Shown in pieces: positions 35,314-44,530 of a stretch of DNA of 62,314 nt. The DNA is taken from assembly GCA_031272035.1 (NCBI GenBank), contig JAISUO010000069.1, positions 1 through 62,314 on the forward strand, read 5' to 3'. The stretch is from Synergistaceae bacterium. GTDB lineage: Bacteria > Synergistota > Synergistia > Synergistales > Aminobacteriaceae. The notes beneath the pieces are model-generated. The model did not search any database. It was not told the DNA's origin and saw only the letters and a list, made by a program, of their open reading frames with translations. Both the position numbers and the translations under genes were made by a program. Position 1 is the first letter of the stretch, and every line of letters starts with the position of its first letter.

Positions 35314-37011
35314 TCAGAACCGCGTTTCCCACCGGCCCAGAAACGCGTCCACAGGGCTTTTTCCCTTAAATTCAGATTTGCCCGTGAGCTTGTCCAGAAG
35401 TGCGTCCACCACCACGTCGCTGGCGCCGAAGGTGTTGATATAGGTCTTGACGCGGGGCACGTCCAGCAGGTGATAGGGGTTTTCCAGGGAGATGAAAATC
35501 GATGGGACGGCGTTGATGAACATCGGGACGTTCGCCCCCATGGGCTGAGCCCACTCCATACGCACGGTGGTCTGGTTGGACTTTGTGGCCAGGTTCGCAG
35601 AGTAAATCAGCAGGTCGTACCGGTCTACCGTTTCGGAGTAGCCCGCCGCCAGTCCCTCGAAGGTCGGCGTCGGTTCAAAAATGTCCACGTGGAAGCCGCG
35701 TTCCCTCAGTTTCGTTACAAAAATCTCGTTGTTTTTGTTGTCCCCGAACATGCTGATTCCGTTTGGATCAATGGGAAAGAACAGGACGTGTTTGTATTTT
35801 TCAGGGCTGAGGGGCAGAACGTCCTGAATGTTTTTCTCCAGAGTGATGCTCCGGTCGGCTACCTCCCGCGCAATGGCCTTATGGGCCTCGCAGCCGACCA
35901 CAGACGCCATTTCCGCCGGATCCGGCACGAGTTTCCTTTTATGGAGCCCGATTGCCGCTTTTGTCGCCAAAATTCTCGTCACCGCTTCGTTCAGACGCTC
36001 CTGGGAGATCGTCCCGTCTTTGATGCCCTCGCGCATATAACCAAAATCCTCTTCCAGATTTTTGGTGAAAAGGAACATGTCACAGCCCGCCGCGATGGTC
36101 AGGGGCACGGCCTTCTTCCGGTGCATCGGGATCGAAAAACCGTTCATGGTTGTGGCGTCGGTGACGATCATCCCGTTAAATCCCAGCTTTTCTCTCAGAA
36201 GCCCGTTCAGCAGTTCCGAGGCCAGGGTCGCGGGCAGAATATCCTCGTCCTTCAGCGACGGGTTCAGGGCCTTGGAACAGGCGGGCTGCATAATATGGCC
36301 GATCATCACCGTCAAAGCCCCCGCTTCGATGGAGGCTTTGTAGACTTCTCCATAGGTTCTCTCCCAGTCCTCGACGCTCATGTCGTTGATGGATGTGACA
36401 AGATGCTGATCCCGCTCGTCGCGGCCGTCGCCGGGGAAGTGCTTGATGGATGCCGCCACGCCGTGGGACTGTACGGCTTTGGTATATTCCGCTCCGCAGC
36501 GCCGGACCATTTCGGGGTCTGAACCGTAGGTGCGGGTTGCCGTGATGGGGTTGCGGAAGTTGTAATCGATGTCTATAACCGGAGCGAAGGCCCAGTTTCC
36601 CCCGGCCGCCCGGGCTTCGGCTCCGACCACGTCTCCCAGAGCGTAAGCGTATTTTGGGTCGTTTGCAGCCGCGATTTGCATTTGTGAACCGACTTTTGTC
36701 CCCTGGAGGGTCAGACCGTTGCCTCCGGCCTCCAGGTTCGCCGCGATGAACATGGGGATTTTGGAGTTCTCCTGCAGGATTTTAACAACGGAGAGAAGTT
36801 CTTCGTTACTCTCCATGGGACGGCACATGAGCCCTCCGATATGTAAATCGCTGGCAAAGCGCTTCAGCATCTCGTTGTCGTCCCTGTACGCCACAAGGCA
36901 GAAAATTTGTCCTAATTTTTCTTCTTCCGTCATGCCCGCCAGTGTCTCATTTACCCATTTCACGCTTTCCGCATCAAGGTTGAACGGTTTCGCCGTCAAA
37001 TTAATTTTCAC
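35314..37011 (-). CDS. Glycoside hydrolase family 3 (beta-N-acetylhexosaminidase-like)
   Basis: 565 residues without a signal peptide, so probably cytoplasmic. The NagZ-like His-Asp block is KHFPGDGRDERDQH (usual form KHFPGHGxxxxDSH), and the nucleophile Asp is in MIVTDATTMNGF. The N-terminal barrel is followed by the second alpha/beta domain (residues about 370-560). It cleaves beta-linked sugars; the His-Asp block points to N-acetylglucosaminidase or GlcNAc phosphorylase activity. The pgmB gene next to it would fit a phosphorolytic glucosidase in the same family (inference). First gene of the operon. Confidence 0.88.
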   Translation of the reverse strand: MKINLTAKPFNLDAESVKWVNETLAGMTEEEKLGQIFCLVAYRDDNEMLKRFASDLHIGGLMCRPMESNEELLSVVKILQENSKIPMFIAANLEAGGNGLTLQGTKVGSQMQIAAANDPKYAYALGDVVGAEARAAGGNWAFAPVIDIDYNFRNPITATRTYGSDPEMVRRCGAEYTKAVQSHGVAASIKHFPGDGRDERDQHLVTSINDMSVEDWERTYGEVYKASIEAGALTVMIGHIMQPACSKALNPSLKDEDILPATLASELLNGLLREKLGFNGMIVTDATTMNGFSIPMHRKKAVPLTIAAGCDMFLFTKNLEEDFGYMREGIKDGTISQERLNEAVTRILATKAAIGLHKRKLVPDPAEMASVVGCEAHKAIAREVADRSITLEKNIQDVLPLSPEKYKHVLFFPIDPNGISMFGDNKNNEIFVTKLRERGFHVDIFEPTPTFEGLAAGYSETVDRYDLLIYSANLATKSNQTTVRMEWAQPMGANVPMFINAVPSIFISLENPYHLLDVPRVKTYINTFGASDVVVDALLDKLTGKSEFKGKSPVDAFLGRWETRF

Positions 37012-37136
37012 GTAAACTGCCTCCTCCGGTGTTTATACCTGTTTAGTGATAGCATGACATACATCTTTCACTTCACCATCCATATTTATCAATAATTACA
37101 TGCAATGTCAAAGTTTAAATACGCATATATACATAC

Positions 37137-37151
37137 GTAAACACTGTTTAC
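37137..37151. promoter_or_regulatory. Operator-like palindrome upstream of the GH3-pgmB-MFS operon
   Basis: A perfect inverted repeat GTAAACA-C-TGTTTAC in an AT-rich spacer, 126 bases before the GH3 start. Size and position suit a LacI-type repressor site, but no such regulator is encoded nearby. The rest of the spacer (37012-37290) is AT-rich with no gene. Confidence 0.5.
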
Positions 37152-37291
37152 ATATCTATTTATTGTATTTTACAATTATTCACGAATTAATAAATTTAAA
37201 CATAATAACAATTTATGCTGATTGAATTTTGGTAAGGATTGGAATGAAATAATTTGGGATTGCATATATCGTGAATCAGGCAAATGGGCAT

Positions 37292-37320
37292 AAAAAAACG
37301 GCCCCTGATTCGGGAGCCGC
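37292..37320 (-). terminator. Intrinsic terminator after rpsI
   Basis: On the minus strand a CGGC(T)CCC/GGGGCCG stem with loop GAATCA is followed by seven T. It ends the rplM-rpsI transcript. Confidence 0.88.
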
Positions 37321-37366
37321 CTCTTGCATATTTCATGTATAGGGGGACATAAAAATCCCGCAGAAA

Positions 37367-37762
37367 TTAACGCTTCGAGTACTGCCTCTTGCCTCTCGCG
37401 CCTTTCTGACCAAACTTTTTGCGCTCGACCATACGGGGATCGCGGGTCAGAAGTCCTTCTTTCTTCAGGGTGGGGCGCAGTTCGGGATTCAACTGGATCA
37501 GCGCGCGAGCGATGCCCATTTTGACGGCTCCCGCCTGTCCTGTAAGACCGCCGCCGGAAGCGCGGACGAAAACGTCCACCTTGCCCTCCAGACTGGCGGT
37601 TTTCAGAGAGAGTAAAACCTGAGACTGCCAGACCAGACGGGGGAAATAATCTTCCACGGAACGGTCGTTGATTTTGATTTCACCGGTGCCTGGCCGAACT
37701 CTGACCCGGGCCAGGGCGTTTTTGCGTCTGCCGGTTCCCCAAAAATAACTGTTATCCTGCAT
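37367..37762 (-). CDS. rpsI: 30S ribosomal protein S9
   Basis: 131 residues. Typical S9 blocks: GTGRRKNALARVRVRPGTG near the start, GGGLTGQAGAVKMGIARAL, and the basic end LTRDPRMVERKKFGQKGARG...QYSKR, which reaches into the ribosomal P site. It follows rplM by 19 bases, the universal L13-S9 pair. Confidence 0.98.
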   Translation of the reverse strand: MQDNSYFWGTGRRKNALARVRVRPGTGEIKINDRSVEDYFPRLVWQSQVLLSLKTASLEGKVDVFVRASGGGLTGQAGAVKMGIARALIQLNPELRPTLKKEGLLTRDPRMVERKKFGQKGARGKRQYSKR

Positions 37763-37781
37763 TTATTCTTCCTCCTGCTTC

Positions 37782-38213
37782 CTACAGATCCAGCGCTGTG
37801 GGCGACTGGGCGGAGTGGGGATGAGTGGCGCCCGCGTAGACCTTCAGCTTGCGCTGATATTTAAGCCGTGTTTTGGGCAACATGCCTTTTACGACGTGCT
37901 CGAAAAGAAACTCCGGTTTTTTCTCCAGCATGACGCTCCAGGGAATCGAGCGATAACCGCCGCTGTGCCCCGTATGATAATGATAATGGGACTGGGCGCC
38001 CTTTTGACCGTTCAGACGGACTTTGGAGGCGTTGATGACGATAACGAAGTCGCCTGTGTCCACATGGGGAGTAAAAGTGGGTTTGTGTTTTCCCGTCAAT
38101 ATACGCGCGATCTGTGCCGCGAGACGTCCAATGGGTCTGTCCGCAGCGTCGACGACAAACCACTCTCTTTCTGTTTTTTCGGCTTTTGCAAGCCAGGAAC
38201 CACTGCCTGCCAT
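37782..38213 (-). CDS. rplM: 50S ribosomal protein L13
   Basis: 143 residues with the L13 blocks REWFVVDAADRPIGRLAAQIA, LTGKHKPTFTPHVDTGD, and AVKGMLPKTRLKY-like VVKGMLPKTRLKYQRKLKVY. ATG 38213 follows GAGGAGGAAA. The 200-base spacer before it (38214-38412) presumably holds the promoter and leader; no gene was seen there. Confidence 0.98.
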   Translation of the reverse strand: MAGSGSWLAKAEKTEREWFVVDAADRPIGRLAAQIARILTGKHKPTFTPHVDTGDFVIVINASKVRLNGQKGAQSHYHYHTGHSGGYRSIPWSVMLEKKPEFLFEHVVKGMLPKTRLKYQRKLKVYAGATHPHSAQSPTALDL

Positions 38214-38412
38214 TCTGTTTCCTCCTCGAATAGACGTAGAAAGTTCATATAAACCAATCCTGTGCTCTCACGGAAAAACTTCCTCCGTCCGGAAATGTGG
38301 CAGGGGGCCTTTCCAAACGAATACTTCCGCGTTCCGTACAGCGGTGATTTACATCCTCTCTCCGACAAACTCCCTTATTTTATATGAACGAAATAATCGT
38401 TTACAAGCCCTT

Positions 38413-38634
38413 TTATTTTATAAGAATCAAAAGAATGGAGGTCAGCATAAAAAAGGCCGCCAGGATGACGGTGATACGCGTCAGGGCCGTGAATCGCTGC
38501 CACTGCCCCACGTCCGCCTGCGTGCCGCCGCCGAACGCTCCGCCAAATCCGCCCTGTTTGCGGTGCTGCATCAGAACCACCGCGGACAAAACGACACAGA
38601 GCACTATATGAATAACGGAAATCAACATTCTCAT
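38413..38634 (-). CDS. secG: Preprotein translocase subunit SecG
   Basis: 73 residues with two membrane helices flanking a Gly-rich loop (KQGGFGGAFGGGTQADVGQWQRF), the SecG pattern. It assists SecYE in moving proteins across the inner membrane. It lies about 115 bases after rdgB; that spacer holds no gene. Confidence 0.93.
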   Translation of the reverse strand: MRMLISVIHIVLCVVLSAVVLMQHRKQGGFGGAFGGGTQADVGQWQRFTALTRITVILAAFFMLTSILLILIK

Positions 38635-38750
38635 ACCGTAAGAATCCTCCTAATCTATACTGCCGTAGACGGCCGGAAACCGGATAACTATTTTACCATG
38701 AAAAATCCCATTTTCGAATTCTTTTTTGATTTTTTTCTAAGAAACTTCAT

Positions 38751-39350
38751 TCAAAATCTTGCATCAAAATCTTGCCTCAAAATTTCAAGGAGGGTTTCCG
38801 TCGCTTTCGCCCTGTGGGAAATTTTATTTTTGAGGGCGGGGGAGACCTCCGCCAGAGTCGCGTCATACCCGTCGGGAATGAAAAGGGGATCATAGCCGAA
38901 ACCGCCGCCGCCGGCTCCGTCTTCAGCCAAACGCCCAGAGCAGACCCCCTCGCAGACCAGCGCCCACTGATTCGGAACCACCAGGGCCAGTGCTGCGACG
39001 AAGTGAGCGCGGCGGTTGGAGCGTCCCCGCATCTGCTCAAGAAGCCATCGATTGCGGTCGGCATCGCTGCCTTCCACTATTCGGGCGGATCGCACCCCCG
39101 GCCTCCAGGCGAGGGCTTCCAGTTCAATACCGCTGTCGTCCGCCAGGGAGGGGAGGCCCGAGGCTTCAGCCCAGGCCTGGGCTTTCAGAATGGCGTTCAT
39201 GGCGTAAGTTGTTCCTGTTTCGTCCACCTCCAGAGGCGCGACTTTCGGAGCGAAAACAAGCTCTTTCACCAGGTCCTTCGGGAGAAGTTCAAGAAACTCC
39301 TGATATTTGTGACGGTTGCCGGAGGCCAGCAAAAGGCGGTCAAAAAGCAA
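38751..39350 (-). CDS. rdgB: Non-canonical purine NTP pyrophosphatase (RdgB/HAM1)
   Basis: 199 residues, usual length. It removes ITP, XTP and dITP from the nucleotide pool. Signature blocks: LLASGNRHKYQEF at the start, SLADDSGIELEAL, and GFGYDPLFIPDGYDATLAEV. It overlaps rph by 11 bases; the rph-rdgB pair is common in bacteria. Confidence 0.96.
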   Translation of the reverse strand: MLFDRLLLASGNRHKYQEFLELLPKDLVKELVFAPKVAPLEVDETGTTYAMNAILKAQAWAEASGLPSLADDSGIELEALAWRPGVRSARIVEGSDADRNRWLLEQMRGRSNRRAHFVAALALVVPNQWALVCEGVCSGRLAEDGAGGGGFGYDPLFIPDGYDATLAEVSPALKNKISHRAKATETLLEILRQDFDARF

Positions 39351-40140
39351 GGCTGCTCTTTTCCTCCGTCGAAAAATCCAGGACCTCCAGTTGAATCCTT
39401 CGGATCTCGTTACATCCCTGTTCGCAGAGGTCCAGAATCCGGTTCATTTCCCTTCGGGAGAAAAAACCATCTTCTCCCGTTCCCTGCATCTCCACGAAAT
39501 CTCCCCTGTGGTTCATGACGACGTTGAAATCCACCTCTGCCGCGCGATCTTCTCCGCTGTCCAGGTCCAGGTAAATTTCGTTTTCGAGGTTTTCCGTTTT
39601 GAGTTTTCCCGCGCTGACGGCGGAAATGACGGAAATCAGCGGAAGCTGACGGAGAACGCCGTTTTGCACGAGAAGCCTCAGGGCATCCGCCAGAGCCACG
39701 AATCCTCCGTTGATCGCCGCCGTTCGTGTCCCTCCGTCGGCCTGAAGAACGTCGCAGTCGACGGTGATCGTTCGAGGCCCCAGTTGGCTCAGGTCCACCC
39801 CCGCCCTCAGAGAGCGGCCGATCAGACGCTGGATTTCCGCGCTTCGGCCGCTGATTTTCCCGGAGGAAGGGCGCGGAGTTCGCCGGTCGGTGGCTCGGGG
39901 CAGCATGGCGTATTCCGCGGTGATCCATCCCCGGTCCGTCCCCTTCAGGAAAATCGGGGCTTTTTCCTCGACCGAAGCGGTGCACAGCACCCGGGTCTCC
40001 CCCCAGACGACCAGAACGGAGCCCTCCGCGTAACGGGTATAGCGCCTCTCGAAGGACAGAGGGCGCAGCCGGTCGATGGGGCGTCCGGCCTGACGTTTCC
40101 CGGAAGAGGATGTCGGAGGAGAATTTTCCGAAATGTTCAT
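39340..40140 (-). CDS. rph: Ribonuclease PH
   Basis: 266 residues, about 20 longer than usual because of an N-terminal Ser/Pro-rich extension. It trims tRNA 3' ends with phosphate. Visible blocks: RYAEGSVLVVWGETRVLCTA, GRSLRAGVDL, TITVDCDVLQADGGTRTAAI and EVDFNVVMNHRGDFVEMQGT. ATG 40140 lies ten bases after the GerMN gene. Confidence 0.97.
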   Translation of the reverse strand: MNISENSPPTSSSGKRQAGRPIDRLRPLSFERRYTRYAEGSVLVVWGETRVLCTASVEEKAPIFLKGTDRGWITAEYAMLPRATDRRTPRPSSGKISGRSAEIQRLIGRSLRAGVDLSQLGPRTITVDCDVLQADGGTRTAAINGGFVALADALRLLVQNGVLRQLPLISVISAVSAGKLKTENLENEIYLDLDSGEDRAAEVDFNVVMNHRGDFVEMQGTGEDGFFSRREMNRILDLCEQGCNEIRRIQLEVLDFSTEEKSSLAF

Positions 40141-40150
40141 CCAGCAATCC

Positions 40151-40888
40151 TCACTGAGGCAGCTGCCAGGTGGCGGTCAGATCCACGGGAGCCCCTGCGG
40201 TGGTGATTTGGGAGTCCACCATGAAGCGCACTTTTTTTATGGGGGGAAAGTTATCCCGCAGCGTACGGACGACGCCTGTAATAAACAGAGTGCTGGGTTT
40301 TACTCCGACGGCGGAGAGTGCGGGAATGAAGGCCCCCGAAAAATCCAGGAACACCGTATCCACGTTGCGAAAAACGTGCAGCAGCCGAATTTCTCCCTCC
40401 GGGAAACCGCTCAGAGTCAGCAGTTTGCGAATCGCGTCCTGAATATTTTCCTCCTGTGTGCCCGGCAGAATTTCAGCCCTCTCCTCCGCCAGATTTTCTC
40501 CTTTGGGGTAAAACAGAGCCAGCTTCGTCCTGGGAAGTTCTGAGCGGGACGGGGACTCCGCCGGAGTTTCAGAGCCGAGAAGCGCGCGGAGTTCCTCCTG
40601 GTTTTGGACTCTGCCCTCCGGTTTGAGCAGGCTCTGGGTGTCGAGCATGTGCAGCATGTAGGAGGTTCCCACATAGCCGGCCACAAAGCAGAGTAAAATA
40701 ACTCCGCACCATGCCAGAACGCGCAGCAGAATAGGAGCTTTCTCCTTTTCAGCGCGTTCAGAGGCTTTTCGTGGATCAGAAGAGGGACCGGACCGTCTGC
40801 GTCTGGCCTCTACTCTTTCCTCGAACTCTCTTTCCGAAAAATCGTCCCGATAACGTTCGGGTGAACTGCTCTCTTTGCGGCGAGCCAT
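40151..40888 (-). CDS. GerMN-domain membrane protein
   Basis: 245 residues. A highly charged cytoplasmic start (about 55 residues, Arg/Glu/Ser-rich) leads to one membrane helix (VLAWCGVILLCFVAGYVGTS) and an extracytoplasmic GerMN domain (about 115-240), with FYPKGENL, IQDAIRKLLTL and VFLDFSGAFIPAL. GerMN domains occur in spore-germination and cell-wall proteins. This organism group is not known for spores, so a cell-wall role beside amiC is likely. It starts 26 bases after the amiC stop. Confidence 0.88.
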   Translation of the reverse strand: MARRKESSSPERYRDDFSEREFEERVEARRRRSGPSSDPRKASERAEKEKAPILLRVLAWCGVILLCFVAGYVGTSYMLHMLDTQSLLKPEGRVQNQEELRALLGSETPAESPSRSELPRTKLALFYPKGENLAEERAEILPGTQEENIQDAIRKLLTLSGFPEGEIRLLHVFRNVDTVFLDFSGAFIPALSAVGVKPSTLFITGVVRTLRDNFPPIKKVRFMVDSQITTAGAPVDLTATWQLPQ

Positions 40889-40914
40889 TTCCTCATTCCT
40901 TCCTCCGAGCCGGC

Positions 40915-42621
40915 TTATTTCAGATACGTATAAATACCGTTGGCCATGGCTTCGGCAATTTTTTGCTGGTAGCCGGGGTGCGCGAGAAGTTTAGCTTCCC
41001 GGGCGTTCGTAATGAATCCCGTTTCCAGAAGAACAGCGGGCATTCCCGCTCCCCGCAGAACAAAAAACGGAGCCTGAGCTACGCGTTTCATGGGCAGGGA
41101 CGCCGCGTTTCCCGCTTTGAGAAGCACTTCCGCGACGGTGGTACTCTCGCTGATTTTGTTGTTTTGCTGCATGTCTCCCAGAATTTTCAGAAGAACTTCG
41201 GTTCGGCGGTCCGATGCCGCGCCGCTGGCGTTTTTGTCCTCCAGATATTCCCGGTTTTCTATTTTTGCCAGGTTGAGGGCGTCTTTGTCCGTGGGCAACG
41301 CCATCAGGTAAATCTCGAACCCCGTGGAATTTTTCCCCGGGGGCAGGGCGTTGACGTGGATACTGACAAACATGTCCGCGTTGGATTGATTTGCAATATC
41401 CGTCCGTTCCTGAAGGGTCAGATAAACGTCCGTATTGCGGGTCATAATGACGTTGAAGCCCTTTGCCTTCAGAGCTTTTTCCATCTGCAGGCCGATGTTG
41501 AGGGTGATGTCCTTCTCCCTGAAACCGTTGCCCACGGCTCCGGGATCCTTGCCTCCATGTCCCGGATCCAGAACCACCAGCATTTTCTCTTTTTTCCCGG
41601 AGGTCGTTCCCGCTTTTCCGTTTTTCTCCCGGGAAACGACGGGGGCGGTGCTTTCCGGCCGCTTCACCTCTTTGATCCTGCCCGGAGAGTCGAAAATGAA
41701 ATCGAAAACGATCCGCCTGGGCTTGTCCAGAACGAATTTTTCGATTCTGACGCCGGAGACGGAGAAGGTGAGAGTCACGAGATTGGTTCCCTGCACAAGT
41801 TCGGCGTCCACATTTTCGTAAGGCGAGGGGATGCCCTCCAAACCGTCCACAATACGGCGGAAATTCATCGAGATTTTTCCGGCGGCGATTTTTACCTCCG
41901 GGTTTGAATCATCGGAGCAGTCGATGACGGCGCGTATCTTTTCCCGTGAGGTACTCCATCGAAGCGCGCGAATTTCCCCCGAAGCGGGAGTGGAAGCAGG
42001 GGTCGGGGAGGTGCCTGCGCCGGAGACGGCAGGGGGAGACGACGGAGTTTCCTTTGGAGCGTTCATTGAGGTGACCGTCAGCTCGCCCTCCGGCGGCGTC
42101 TGAGTCTTTACGGAGGGAGCGGGTGCGGGGGCCCTTGCGGTCTTTTCCTCTTTGGCCGGAGGAGCCGTCCGCACTTCTTCGAGACGCAGCCGGTCGTCCT
42201 TTTTATTGCCGGCGAAACGTTGCAGAAGGCTCATCAGAGAGGGAACGTCCAGCCACCATCGGCCGTCCTGAATCCGTCCCGGGCCGTACAGGGGGATAAG
42301 CTGATTGTTGTACCAGGCCGCCACGGCTTCCGGAACGATTCGAAGCCGATTTCCTCCCCGGGTCAGCAGAAGCTCCTCTCCCGCGAGAGATGCTTCCAGT
42401 CCCAGCAGGGCTCCCGCGTCCGCGATGGAAACCGCGTAGCCGTCCGGTCCGTCCCTCACCGGAACCTGCCCCAGCTCGGAGTCCCCTTTATAGAGAACGG
42501 CCACCCCGGCCTGGGCGGGAACGGATAAAATCCCCGTCAAAAAGATAAAAGCCAGGGTAACGAAAAACAGGAGCGTCGAAAACACTCCTGCCCGCTCTGA
42601 ATCAGGCCGATGCCAACTCAT
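40915..42621 (-). CDS. amiC: N-acetylmuramoyl-L-alanine amidase (AMIN plus Amidase_3)
   Basis: 568 residues. It is exported (signal-type helix about 16-38) and begins with a copper-amine-oxidase-N-like region (about 40-140). A Pro/Ser-rich linker follows, then an AMIN domain (about 205-300) and the zinc amidase domain (about 345-565), with zinc ligands in LVVLDPGHGGKDPG, the Glu in REKDITLNIG, FVSIHVNA, and LLETGFITN. It cuts the peptide from peptidoglycan, mostly during cell division. It overlaps the ltaE stop by four bases (ATGA). Confidence 0.95.
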   Translation of the reverse strand: MSWHRPDSERAGVFSTLLFFVTLAFIFLTGILSVPAQAGVAVLYKGDSELGQVPVRDGPDGYAVSIADAGALLGLEASLAGEELLLTRGGNRLRIVPEAVAAWYNNQLIPLYGPGRIQDGRWWLDVPSLMSLLQRFAGNKKDDRLRLEEVRTAPPAKEEKTARAPAPAPSVKTQTPPEGELTVTSMNAPKETPSSPPAVSGAGTSPTPASTPASGEIRALRWSTSREKIRAVIDCSDDSNPEVKIAAGKISMNFRRIVDGLEGIPSPYENVDAELVQGTNLVTLTFSVSGVRIEKFVLDKPRRIVFDFIFDSPGRIKEVKRPESTAPVVSREKNGKAGTTSGKKEKMLVVLDPGHGGKDPGAVGNGFREKDITLNIGLQMEKALKAKGFNVIMTRNTDVYLTLQERTDIANQSNADMFVSIHVNALPPGKNSTGFEIYLMALPTDKDALNLAKIENREYLEDKNASGAASDRRTEVLLKILGDMQQNNKISESTTVAEVLLKAGNAASLPMKRVAQAPFFVLRGAGMPAVLLETGFITNAREAKLLAHPGYQQKIAEAMANGIYTYLK

Positions 42622-43655
42622 TGCTGACGGTTGAACTCTTCTGTGATGATTGTGGCGGCTTGGACGGCCTCTTCACGGCTGACGTCCAGATGAGTCACCA
42701 GGCGGAAGGTGTCCGGAGCCGTTTTGTTGAAGAGGACCTGACGTTTTTTGCAGGCCTCAAGAAGCCGGTCCGCGCTTCGTTCATCCGCCGTTCCGAAGTA
42801 AACCATGTTTGTAGGGCGCCGGACTTCCTCCGTACGCAGACCGCCCTTTTGAAGTATTTCCTTTATCCGGCGGGCGTTTTCATGGTCCTCCGCCAGCCGG
42901 TCGATGTTGTGTTCGAAAGCGTAGATTCCCGCTGCGGCCACAATTCCCGCCTGACGCAGCCCTCCTCCGACCTTTTTTCTCCAGTAGCGGGCGCGTTCGA
43001 TGAAATCTTTCGAGGCGCAGATCAGGCTGCCCATGGGGGCGCCCAATCCCTTCGAAAGACAGATCTGCACGGAATCGACGGCTCTGACGATTTCCGCGGG
43101 TTTTACGCCCAGAGCCGTGGACGCGTTGAAGAGCCGCGCCCCGTCGAGATGGACGGACAGGCCCTGTTCATGAGCCCAGGAAGCCCGTTCGTAAATTTCT
43201 TCCGGCGTGGAGGCGTGGCCGCCTCCGCTGTTATGGGTATTTTCGAGGCAAAGCAGTTTGGGATAGGCGAGGTGGACGTTTCCCTTCGGTTTCATGACGT
43301 GATTCAGATCCGCCAGAGCGGGAAGCCCTTTTTCGTCCTTCACCGGAATGGGAACCATACCGCCGAGAGCGCAGAGACCGCCTCCCTCGGAGTTCAGAAC
43401 GTGAGCGCCCTGCCCGACAAGAACGCCGTCGCCCCGACCGCAGTGAGTCAGGAGAGCCACCAGATTTCCCTGGGTTCCCGAGGTGACGTAAAGAGCGTCT
43501 TCTTTGCCCAACAGTTCCGCGGCCATGACTTCAAGGCGCCGGACAGTGGGATCTTCTCCGTAAACGTCATCTCCCACCTCCGCTGCGTACATCGCCTTCC
43601 GCATTTCCTCACTCGGCTTCGTTACCGTATCGCTTTTCAAATCTATGGGAAACAC
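42618..43655 (-). CDS. ltaE: Low-specificity L-threonine aldolase
   Basis: 345 residues from GTG 43655, which follows GGAGGT by seven bases; ATG 43670 is the alternative. It is a PLP enzyme splitting threonine or allo-threonine to glycine and acetaldehyde. Family blocks: IDLKSDTVTKPSEEMRKAM near the start, GDDVYGEDPTV, ENTHNSGGG, HLDGARLFNASTALG, and the PLP Lys in CLSKGLGAPMGS. Confidence 0.95.
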   Translation of the reverse strand: MFPIDLKSDTVTKPSEEMRKAMYAAEVGDDVYGEDPTVRRLEVMAAELLGKEDALYVTSGTQGNLVALLTHCGRGDGVLVGQGAHVLNSEGGGLCALGGMVPIPVKDEKGLPALADLNHVMKPKGNVHLAYPKLLCLENTHNSGGGHASTPEEIYERASWAHEQGLSVHLDGARLFNASTALGVKPAEIVRAVDSVQICLSKGLGAPMGSLICASKDFIERARYWRKKVGGGLRQAGIVAAAGIYAFEHNIDRLAEDHENARRIKEILQKGGLRTEEVRRPTNMVYFGTADERSADRLLEACKKRQVLFNKTAPDTFRLVTHLDVSREEAVQAATIITEEFNRQQ

Positions 43656-43685
43656 CAAAGCCACCTCCATCTCTTTTCGGGATTT

Positions 43686-44516
43686 TTACTGCAATCCCCC
43701 GCAAAACCGGGCCCAGGGCAAAAGACTTTCTTCCACCACCACTCCCACTCCATGGGCGGTATGATCCCCTCCATGAAAATCGGAGCCGGCCGTGGGGTAA
43801 AGCCCAAAACGATCCGCTGTCCCGAGAGTCCGGTAGATCTCCCCGGGGCTGCTGCCCGATGCCCAGCACTCAAGACCCCACAGCCCGTAATCTTTCAGCT
43901 TTTCCAAAAGGGGTGGGAGGTCGTCGAGATCGGGCGTCGTCTGAAGAGGGTGCGCCATAACAGGCAATCCTCCCGCTCCCCGTATGAGCCGGATGCACTC
44001 TTCAGGCGGCAGGAGAGGGCGAGGCGCGTAAGCCGCTCCGCCTTTTTTCAGATATTTATCGAAGGCTTCCTTAAGACTGGACGCGTATCCCCTGTTTACC
44101 ATCAGACGCGCCAAATGAGGACGCCCAATCACATCCGATCCGGCCAGAGCGCGAACATCCTCCAAATTCACGTCAAAACCGAGATTTCGCAAATTCTGAC
44201 AGATTTGAAGGTTGCGTTCATGCCGGGCCCGTTTGTTCTTATCGAGAGCAGCCTTCAACGCAGCGTCTTCAATGTCGAAACGATAACCCAGTATATGAAG
44301 TATCCCGTCATGCCGGGCCGAAAATTCGACCCCGCTCACGGCACGAATTGCCCTTTTGCGACAGGACGCCAGAAAAAGGGCGACGCCGTCGACGGAATCA
44401 TGGTCCGTCAGACTGGCCACCGAAACCTTTGCCCGGGCGAGCTTATCCGTCAGTGCCTTCGGAGAGAAAATTCCATCCGAAAAAGTACTGTGAAGATGAA
44501 GATCAATTCTGAGCAA
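43686..44516 (-). CDS. PHP-domain metal-dependent phosphoesterase
   Basis: 276 residues from TTG 44516. This start puts RIDLHLHSTFSDG at the N-terminus, as usual, and leaves 14 bases after the cheW stop; the ATG at 44624 would run deep into cheW. PHP metal ligands are visible in DLHLHSTFSDG, SLTDHDSVDGV, PVMAHPLQT and GSDFHG. Relatives include the YciV/RNase AM group acting on 3',5'-nucleoside bisphosphates and 5' RNA ends, a likely activity here. Confidence 0.9.
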   Translation of the reverse strand: MLRIDLHLHSTFSDGIFSPKALTDKLARAKVSVASLTDHDSVDGVALFLASCRKRAIRAVSGVEFSARHDGILHILGYRFDIEDAALKAALDKNKRARHERNLQICQNLRNLGFDVNLEDVRALAGSDVIGRPHLARLMVNRGYASSLKEAFDKYLKKGGAAYAPRPLLPPEECIRLIRGAGGLPVMAHPLQTTPDLDDLPPLLEKLKDYGLWGLECWASGSSPGEIYRTLGTADRFGLYPTAGSDFHGGDHTAHGVGVVVEESLLPWARFCGGLQ

Positions 44517-44530
44517 ATGGTCTTCCCTGT

